A stretch of 64,000 nucleotides of DNA from Vibrio gallaecicus (lineage in GTDB: Bacteria; Pseudomonadota; Gammaproteobacteria; Enterobacterales; Vibrionaceae). The notes under the pieces are model-generated. The model was not told where the DNA came from. It ran no database searches and saw nothing but the letters and a program-made list of their open reading frames with translations. The position numbers and the translations under genes were made by a program. Shown piece by piece: positions 57,783 to 64,000 of the stretch (positions are counted from its first letter, which is position 1; every line of letters begins with the position of its first letter). Location of the stretch: assembly GCF_024347495.1 (NCBI RefSeq), contig NZ_AP025490.1, positions 1,364,001 to 1,428,000 on the forward strand, written 5' to 3'.

Positions 57783-58501
57783 GCGGCAGCGAACTGCGCT
57801 AGGAACATTTCTTTACGTTCGTTGAATCGATTCACTAAGTCATCAACAGATGCTTGATCATATGGCTTAAGACCACTTGCAACCATACGCTTAATTCCAG
57901 TGCCAACTACTTCACCATCTTCTTTGAAATCAAAGTTCAGTGTTACCACGCCACGTTTCCCATCAACATCGAATGTTGCACCAGAAAAAGTAAGTTCAGG
58001 GTTAGTCAGGTCTAGGCGTGAAAATTCAATTTCCATGCTTTCGTAAATAACCAGAGGACGTTGGCAATTGATCATCATTTGTTGTTCTTCCATAAGAGGA
58101 ACCATGATGTGAGGAAAGTTCATGCCTGAAAATTGCACATAATTTGTTACTACATGCTCTATGAATGCAGGGTCATGGCTCTTTTCACCTTCAGAGCTCA
58201 TATGAAGGTATTCTTTTCCGTTATTATCGATTAACGCACTTTCAGTATTGCACTTATCATCAACTCTTAAAGCAATCCCATCATTAACCATCCCAGAAAA
58301 CTTGAAACGCATTTTTTGGCTAATGCCTTCTTTTTTCAGAAGTACAGCGAACAGAAGATCACCCGGTACGCAAAAACGTTTATTGTCTTCGTCGTGTATT
58401 GGATTGAAGTCAGCGGCTACTTTTTTTGCAAAGTGGCTTGCTTGTTCACGAGTGAATTGGAATTGGTTGTCTTGAGTCGAAAAATACGGTGTCAGAAACA
58501 T
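57776..58501 (-). CDS. DUF3581 protein
   Basis: 241 residues, no membrane span. The N-terminal half (FTREQASHFAKKVAADFNPIHDED, shortened to FAKKVAADFNPIHDED) resembles the FNPIHxD pocket of MaoC/hotdog hydratases, so a hotdog fold is plausible. The family is DUF3581 with no assigned reaction. The ATG at 58501 is preferred over a TTG at 58522. Stop codon lies inside a 7-bp repeat array. Confidence 0.75.
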   Translation of the reverse strand: MFLTPYFSTQDNQFQFTREQASHFAKKVAADFNPIHDEDNKRFCVPGDLLFAVLLKKEGISQKMRFKFSGMVNDGIALRVDDKCNTESALIDNNGKEYLHMSSEGEKSHDPAFIEHVVTNYVQFSGMNFPHIMVPLMEEQQMMINCQRPLVIYESMEIEFSRLDLTNPELTFSGATFDVDGKRGVVTLNFDFKEDGEVVGTGIKRMVASGLKPYDQASVDDLVNRFNERKEMFLAQFAAAA

Positions 58502-58798
58502 AGAATCGCTATTAGTAATCAAATCTGCGGCGGATTATATCCAACAATGGTCATTTCAATGGTCTATCCAGTTGGTAAGGTTGCATAAGTGACTATTTAA
58601 TATGGTGATTTTCTAAATATGTGAGATGCCTATAACGTGTAAAATAATTTTTTAATGATAGCTGGTGGTTATATTTGTTAGAAAGGGCTAAAAATAGCCC
58701 TCATATATTATGCTGCCAGGGTATTCGATCATTACTAGATAGTGGTTGAATACCCGCTAGAGGCTAGAGGCTAGAGGCTAGAAGCTAGAAGCTAGAAG
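58502..58798. other. Region between hutH and DUF3581 gene
   Basis: About 297 bases; contains agggctaaaaatagccct, an inverted repeat at about 58683-58700 that could end the hut transcript, and the 7-bp array that begins in hutH. No gene seen. Confidence 0.5.
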
Positions 58799-58804
58799 CT
58801 AGAA
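58756..58804. repeat. 7-bp tandem array (gctagag)3(gctagaa)4
   Basis: Seven units, three gctagag then four gctagaa. The last unit encodes the end of HutH and its TAG stop (58799-58801), so this array too starts at a stop codon. Confidence 0.95.
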
Positions 58805-60331
58805 GCTGCACATCAGTCCTTCAGGCATAAGGTGGTTATGTACTGAAAGTTTTAATAGTAAATTGGCTTTTTCGATATCAGGAGCGAAGTAGCGATCCTT
58901 GTCATAGAAGCTTACCTTCTCACGTAAGATCTGTTTAGCTTCTTCAATTCGAGCAGATGATTTATTCGGTGCTCGGAAGTCGATACCTTGAGCTGCAGAT
59001 AAATACTCTACCGCTAAAATTCCTCGCGTATTTTCGCTCATGTCACGTAGACGGCGCCCTGCGAAAGTAGCCATGGAAACATGGTCTTCTTGGTTTGCAG
59101 ATGTTGGCAGGCTGTCAACCGAGGCAGGGTGAGCAAGAGTTTTATTTTCACTAGCCAGAGCGGCGGCCGTCACTTGAGCAATCATAAAGCCTGAATTCAC
59201 TCCACCATTATCAACAAGGAAAGGTGGAAGTTTACTCAGCGCACTGTCGATAAGCAAAGCCATACGTCGCTCAGAAAGGCTGCCCATTTCAGCAATGGCT
59301 AAAGCTAGGTTGTCAGCCGCCATCGCGACAGGTTCTGCGTGGAAATTACCACCAGAAATAATGTCGCCATCATCTGCGAATACTAGCGGGTTATCTGATA
59401 CTGAGTTCGCTTCGACTTGTAGAATGTCGGCGGAATTTCTTATCTGCTGTAAGCAAGCACCCATGACTTGAGGTTGGCAGCGTAGTGAGTAAGGGTCTTG
59501 CACTTTTTCACAAGCGGTGTGGGACTCACCAATTTCACTGTTTTGATCAAGCATATAACGATACGCCATAGCAGCGTCCATCTGTCCTCTATGACCACGT
59601 ACACGGTGGATTCGTGGATCAAACGGACGTCGGCTACCAAGTGCAGCATCAACCGACATTGCACCACATACGGTTGCTGATGCAAAAAGGTCTTCACTCG
59701 CAAACAAACCTTCTAAAGCGAATGCAGTCGAAGCTTGCGTACCATTTAACAGAGCAAGCCCTTCTTTTGGTGCTAGCGTGATCGGTTCTAACCCTGCAAT
59801 CTGCATGGCTTCTAAACCCGAAATGATTTTCCCATTATGGCGAGCTTCACCTTCACCAAGTAATACAGTGCTCATATGCGCAAGGGGAGCTAAGTCACCA
59901 GATGCGCCAACTGAACCTTTTTGCGGCACACACGGGTAAACCTGTGCGTTAACCAAGTCAATCAGGGCATTAATTACTTTAAGGCGAATACCAGAATAGC
60001 CGCGCGAAAGGCTATTAATTTTTAGCACCATCATCAGGCGAACGGTTTCATCTGACATTAGTTTGCCAATACCAGCAGCATGAGAAAGTACGATGCTTTT
60101 TTGTAAAGTTTCCAAATCTTCAGGGGCAATTTTGGTGTTAGCTAATAAGCCAAAACCAGTATTGATACCATAAACAGTGCGATCTTCAGCAATGACTTGC
60201 TCGACCACTTTCATGCTAGCTTCGATATTTGGAATAGCCGCTGGATCTAGAGATAGATTGACCGGGCTACGGCTAATTTTACGAAGTTCAGGAAGGCCTA
60301 GCTGCCCAGGTTTTAGTAGTAAATTCAACAT
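58799..60331 (-). CDS. hutH: Histidine ammonia-lyase
   Basis: 510 residues; converts histidine to urocanate and ammonia. The MIO-forming Ala-Ser-Gly is in [15 protein letters not shown]; other family parts are [12 protein letters not shown] and [16 protein letters not shown]. The ATG at 60331 with GGAGATG before it gives the usual length; the ATG at 60349 overlaps the hutU stop (TAATG) and is the alternative. The final residues are set by a 7-bp array. Last gene of the hut run. Confidence 0.95.
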   Translation of the reverse strand: MLNLLLKPGQLGLPELRKISRSPVNLSLDPAAIPNIEASMKVVEQVIAEDRTVYGINTGFGLLANTKIAPEDLETLQKSIVLSHAAGIGKLMSDETVRLMMVLKINSLSRGYSGIRLKVINALIDLVNAQVYPCVPQKGSVGASGDLAPLAHMSTVLLGEGEARHNGKIISGLEAMQIAGLEPITLAPKEGLALLNGTQASTAFALEGLFASEDLFASATVCGAMSVDAALGSRRPFDPRIHRVRGHRGQMDAAMAYRYMLDQNSEIGESHTACEKVQDPYSLRCQPQVMGACLQQIRNSADILQVEANSVSDNPLVFADDGDIISGGNFHAEPVAMAADNLALAIAEMGSLSERRMALLIDSALSKLPPFLVDNGGVNSGFMIAQVTAAALASENKTLAHPASVDSLPTSANQEDHVSMATFAGRRLRDMSENTRGILAVEYLSAAQGIDFRAPNKSSARIEEAKQILREKVSFYDKDRYFAPDIEKANLLLKLSVHNHLMPEGLMCSF

Positions 60332-60348
60332 GTTTTCATCTCCAGACA

Positions 60349-62043
60349 TTAAAGGCGGCTTAGTTCTTCGTTTAGCATTGGTAAATCAAGTTTTTGGTCT
60401 TTCGCGCATTGTTTTGCAATGTCGTAACCGGCATCAGCATGACGCATGACACCTGTTGCTGGGTCATTATGTAAAACACGTGCGATGCGCTGTGAGGCGT
60501 CATCGGAGCCATCACAGCAAATAACCATTCCTGAGTGTTGAGAGAAGCCCATGCCAACTCCACCACCATGGTGAAGTGATACCCATGTTGCACCGCCTGC
60601 AGTGTTAAGAAGGGCATTCAGTAGTGGCCAATCTGATACCGCATCTGAACCGTCCATCATACCTTCTGTTTCTCTATTCGGGCTTGCAACAGAACCCGAA
60701 TCTAAATGGTCACGACCAATCACAACGGGTGCTTTAAGTTCACCATTCTTTACCATTTCATTGAAGGCTTGTCCTAGACGTTCACGATCTTTTAATCCAA
60801 CCCAACAAATACGAGCCGGTAAACCTTGGAATTGAATACGTTCACGGGCCATATCTAGCCAATTGTGTAAATGTGGGTTGTCTGGAATGAGTTCTTTTAC
60901 TTTTTGATCTGTTTTATAGATATCTTCAGGATCGCCAGATAAAGCAGCCCAACGGAATGGCCCAATGCCTTCGCAAAATAAAGGTCTTATATAGGCCGGA
61001 ACGAAACCTGGGAAATCAAAGGCATTTTCGACACCTTCTTCTAATGCCATTTGGCGAATGTTATTACCGTAATCAACGGTTGCTGCGCCTTTATATTGAA
61101 GATCTAGCATCGCTTGAACTTGAATTGCCATAGATTGCTTTGCCGCTTTAACGACTTTAGCTTCATCAACTAAGCGCTCTTGTGCTGCTTTCTCCATTGA
61201 CCAGCCTTGTGGCAGGTAGCCATTTAGAGGGTCATGAGCTGAAGTTTGATCGGTTACCACATCTGGGGTGATATTACGTTCTACAAGTTCAGGGAATACA
61301 TCAGCGGCATTACCGAGTAGACCAACAGAGATTGGAGTGTCAGACTCAGTAATCATTGCCATTGCTTCATCTATACTAGTGGCTTTTTTATCCACATAGC
61401 CAGTACGAAGTCGGTAATCGATACGAGATTCATCACATTCAACTGCGATCATCGAAAAACCAGCCATCGTTGCTGCTAAAGGTTGAGCACCACCCATTCC
61501 ACCAAGCCCACCAGTTAGTACCCATTTACCTTGCGCTTGACCTTGGAAGTGCTTTTTAGCAATCGCTACAAATGTTTCATAAGTACCTTGGACAATCCCT
61601 TGAGAGCCAATGTAGATCCAACTCCCAGCAGTCATTTGCCCATACATCATTAAGCCTTCTTTATCTAGCTCATTAAAATGCTCCCAATTTGCCCAATGCG
61701 GAACAAGGTTGGAATTTGCAATGAGTACGCGCGGTGCATTTTTATGTGTTGGATATACACCAACCGGCTTACCTGATTGAACCAGCAGAGTTTGGTCATC
61801 TTCTAGTCGTTCAAGTACCTCTACAATTTTGTCGTAACATTTCCAATCTCGAGCAGCGCGACCAATACCGCCGTATACCACAAGAGCGTGTGGGTGTTCT
61901 GCGACATCCGGGTCTAAATTGTTCATTAACATACGCAGAGGCGCTTCGGTTAACCACGATTTAGCTCGTAGTTTTGTACCATGTGGTGCTCGGATTTCAC
62001 GAGTTGTATCGAGGCGAGGGTCACTAGAGTGATGATCCGTCAT
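60349..62043 (-). CDS. hutU: Urocanate hydratase
   Basis: 564 residues; uses tightly bound NAD to hydrate urocanate to imidazolonepropionate. [45 protein letters not shown] and [11 protein letters not shown] are diagnostic, the last including the active-site Cys. Its stop overlaps the alternative hutH start. A 104-base gap separates it from hutG. Confidence 0.97.
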   Translation of the reverse strand: MTDHHSSDPRLDTTREIRAPHGTKLRAKSWLTEAPLRMLMNNLDPDVAEHPHALVVYGGIGRAARDWKCYDKIVEVLERLEDDQTLLVQSGKPVGVYPTHKNAPRVLIANSNLVPHWANWEHFNELDKEGLMMYGQMTAGSWIYIGSQGIVQGTYETFVAIAKKHFQGQAQGKWVLTGGLGGMGGAQPLAATMAGFSMIAVECDESRIDYRLRTGYVDKKATSIDEAMAMITESDTPISVGLLGNAADVFPELVERNITPDVVTDQTSAHDPLNGYLPQGWSMEKAAQERLVDEAKVVKAAKQSMAIQVQAMLDLQYKGAATVDYGNNIRQMALEEGVENAFDFPGFVPAYIRPLFCEGIGPFRWAALSGDPEDIYKTDQKVKELIPDNPHLHNWLDMARERIQFQGLPARICWVGLKDRERLGQAFNEMVKNGELKAPVVIGRDHLDSGSVASPNRETEGMMDGSDAVSDWPLLNALLNTAGGATWVSLHHGGGVGMGFSQHSGMVICCDGSDDASQRIARVLHNDPATGVMRHADAGYDIAKQCAKDQKLDLPMLNEELSRL

Positions 62044-62147
62044 TTGAAACTCCTTATTTTCACGTATTGGTTTATGTCGTTATTTTTATAAATGATGAGT
62101 TAACGATGCATTGATGATCGTTTTATAAGTAAATGAAACTTGTAGGT

Positions 62148-63257
62148 TTATTCTTTGTTTTGCATTGCATTGACGATATCCCAACATAGCCGAGCAGCTA
62201 AACGCGCGGTTTGCCTATCTATGTCGAAATTTGGATTGTATTCGGCGATATCTGCGATCAAGAGTTTTGATTTTTCCTGCAATATTCGAGTGAATAGGGG
62301 AGCGATGCTATCGTAACTGACTCCTCGCGCAGCTGGAGCGCTGACTCCCGGCGCTGTTGCTGCAGGAAACACATCTAAATCAATGGTGAGGTAGATAAGA
62401 TCACACTCACCAATGAAGTGTTCTAGCTGATCCAAATGTTTGTTGGTATTTGGGAGTGATAACTCACTATCTTCTACATACCACACACCAAGGTCATTGG
62501 CTTTTTCAAATAATGCGGCGGTGTTGCTAGCTCGGCTTACTCCCAAGCATGCATAGTTAAATGGCCAGCCATGCTGCTGACATAAATGCTGAATTTGGTT
62601 AAATGGAGTGCCTGAGCTCGGCTTTACTTGTGCGATATCACTTTCAAAAGCTCTTAGGTCAAAATGAGCATCAAAGTTAATGATACCAATCTTTGGTTGA
62701 GTGACTTCTTGGGAACTATTTCTAGCTAGAGTCCCTTGTTTATCAAGTGAGCTTTGCTTGCCTAAAAAGTTTTGTTTACCCAGTATGTATTGCGAAAGCC
62801 CTTGAAAGGAAGCCCAAGCAACTTCATGACCGCCACCTAGAGTAATGACTTTAGTCTTTTCCAGAGCATGAGCGATTACGTTGGCACATTGCTTTTGGCT
62901 GGACTCAAGTTCATCTTCTTCACATTCTATGTCCCCTAAATCAAAGATTGGCGAATCTTGATGCCAAGCCATATTGGCTAAAGCTTGACGGATTAAATTT
63001 GGTGCTTGTTTTGCACCAATTCTTCCTTTGTTTCTTGCTACGCCAGCATCGCTTGCAAAGCCTAAAATTGAAACCGCCATACTAGCTTGACTGTCTTCAT
63101 TTTTAGTAAGGTCGGAAACACACTTTATCTGCGTGATGTGGTGAAGACGGGTGCCTTGATCACCATCTTCTGCATCATGGCGACCTTGCCATGTGAAATT
63201 GTGTTGTGTTGTCGGTAAATCTATATCTGCTTTGTGGTCGTTAGGTAAATCAGTCAT
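62148..63257 (-). CDS. hutG: Formimidoylglutamase
   Basis: 369 residues of the arginase superfamily; splits N-formimidoylglutamate to glutamate and formamide. Metal sites [18 protein letters not shown] and LTIDLDVF are all present. A short insertion of repeats ([16 protein letters not shown], near residue 160-175) lies in a loop and lengthens it slightly compared with the family. Overlaps hutI by eight bases. Confidence 0.94.
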   Translation of the reverse strand: MTDLPNDHKADIDLPTTQHNFTWQGRHDAEDGDQGTRLHHITQIKCVSDLTKNEDSQASMAVSILGFASDAGVARNKGRIGAKQAPNLIRQALANMAWHQDSPIFDLGDIECEEDELESSQKQCANVIAHALEKTKVITLGGGHEVAWASFQGLSQYILGKQNFLGKQSSLDKQGTLARNSSQEVTQPKIGIINFDAHFDLRAFESDIAQVKPSSGTPFNQIQHLCQQHGWPFNYACLGVSRASNTAALFEKANDLGVWYVEDSELSLPNTNKHLDQLEHFIGECDLIYLTIDLDVFPAATAPGVSAPAARGVSYDSIAPLFTRILQEKSKLLIADIAEYNPNFDIDRQTARLAARLCWDIVNAMQNKE

Positions 63258-64000
63258 GACAAATCACCCCATTAACAATACGTTTGAAGAGCCTTGGAAC
63301 ACCTACTTGATAGCTTAAGTCAGCAGGGTGTTCGATATCCCAAATAGAAATGTCAGCCTCCATTCCTACTTCTAAACGTCCCCTAGTTTGAGGATGACCG
63401 ATTGCTTTGGCTGCATGGCATGTAACACCGCGAAGCGCTTCTTCTGGGGTGAGACCAAATAAAGTGCAGCCCATATTCATCATCAAAGTAAGGTCGGCGA
63501 ACGGGGATGTCCCAGGGTTAAAGTCAGTGGCGATAGCCATTGGAATATCTTTCTCGCGGAGTAATTGAATGGGAGGCAGTTGTGTTTCACGCAAAAAGTA
63601 AAAAGCACCGGGTAGCAAAGTTGCGACGGTATTACTGTTGGCAAGCGCATTGACACCATCACTATCAAGATACTCAATATGGTCGACGGACAGTGCGTTA
63701 TAGCTGGCTGCTAATGCACTACCACCTAAGTTAGAAAGCTGCTCAGTGTGTCCTTTAATGGTAAAACCATTGGCTTTAGCGGCACAAAAGACTTTTTCGG
63801 TTTGCTCTAAATTAAAGCCAATGGATTCACAAAAAACGTCTACTGAATCTGCAAGGTTTTCTTGAGCTGCTGCTGGAATAATTTCTTGGCAAACATAGTC
63901 GATATATTTATCAGGCTTACTTGCGTATTCAGGTGGTAGAGCATGGGCTGCAAGTAAAGTAGTGCTGACTTTAATTCGTTTGTGATCTTCTAGCGCTTTT
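63250..64000 (-). CDS. hutI: Imidazolonepropionase, C-terminal part (partial)
   Basis: The frame is open from the right edge, so the gene starts outside the window. About 249 residues are visible. It is a metal-dependent amidohydrolase of the histidine pathway. The [23 protein letters not shown] (metal-binding His), SVDHIEYLD, and [10 protein letters not shown] segments fit HutI. It overlaps hutG by eight bases, giving the order hutI-hutG-hutU-hutH. Confidence 0.95.
   Translation of the reverse strand, partial: KALEDHKRIKVSTTLLAAHALPPEYASKPDKYIDYVCQEIIPAAAQENLADSVDVFCESIGFNLEQTEKVFCAAKANGFTIKGHTEQLSNLGGSALAASYNALSVDHIEYLDSDGVNALANSNTVATLLPGAFYFLRETQLPPIQLLREKDIPMAIATDFNPGTSPFADLTLMMNMGCTLFGLTPEEALRGVTCHAAKAIGHPQTRGRLEVGMEADISIWDIEHPADLSYQVGVPRLFKRIVNGVICHD

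Noticed and set aside
57741..58804. CRISPR-like arrays
   Set aside because: Units are 7 bp without spacers: simple tandem repeats.

Overview
The window reads as part of the main chromosome of a marine gammaproteobacterium of the genus Vibrio, most like the V. splendidus group. The basis is moderate A+T content, Vibrio-typical families (relV, DUF3360, DUF3334, DUF3581, a GlyGly-CTERM trypsin-like protease) and a gene order that I recall matching the V. cholerae chromosome I segment around hut, vesB, ydiJ, purC, sbcB, cdd, purT, tpm, relV and ihfA. Species is not determined.

Layout. 1-4130: the end of a GGDEF protein and the phenylalanyl-tRNA synthetase genes pheS-pheT. 4131-33085: about 29 kb lying between pheT and ihfA, which adjoin in E. 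coli. I read most of it as an accessory block. In order it holds a hypothetical secreted protein; an exported alpha/beta hydrolase; a pair of monooxygenase-like genes behind a threonine-type attenuator with small ORFs; a broken copy of the hydrolase 3' end; an MFS transporter with a divergent XRE regulator; a DUF3360 permease; a Fur-boxed unknown gene; a patatin; a pterin cluster (folK, folX, folE, folM); an iron-uptake locus (AraC regulator, Ntn acylase, fepB-fepD-fepG-fepC-like ABC transporter, TonB receptor); a second hydrolase remnant; a large lipoprotein; and a TPR-GAF-GGDEF diguanylate cyclase. 33086-64000: ihfA, relV, tpm, purT, cdd, an lrgA/lrgB pair, sbcB, maeA, an HrpB-like helicase, purC, sulA, several small or DUF genes, an OmpA-like lipoprotein, ydiJ, a methyltransferase-like membrane protein, the secreted protease, DUF3581, and the histidine-utilisation genes hutH-hutU-hutG-hutI, with hutI running off the right edge.

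How parts work together. The 17.3-27.3 kb locus is a self-contained catecholate-type iron-uptake unit: Fur boxes precede both its acylase-fepBDGC transcription unit and its TonB receptor gene, and both promoters also share an identical element of about 20 bp that is a candidate site for the local AraC regulator. The Ntn acylase heading the operon suggests processing of an acylated siderophore. The fol cluster can make pterins from GTP through tetrahydromonapterin and feed HPPK. PurR boxes lie before purT and purC, a CRP site before cdd, and a LexA box before sulA.

Most interesting structures: an apparently orphan six-threonine leader peptide and attenuator; repeated copies of one hydrolase's 3' end and terminator flanking accessory modules; the shared element and acylase of the iron locus; a 28-bp perfect palindrome exactly over a stop/start overlap; and two different 7-bp tandem arrays that each contain the stop codon of the adjacent gene. 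No tRNA, rRNA, CRISPR array, transposase or integrase was recognised.
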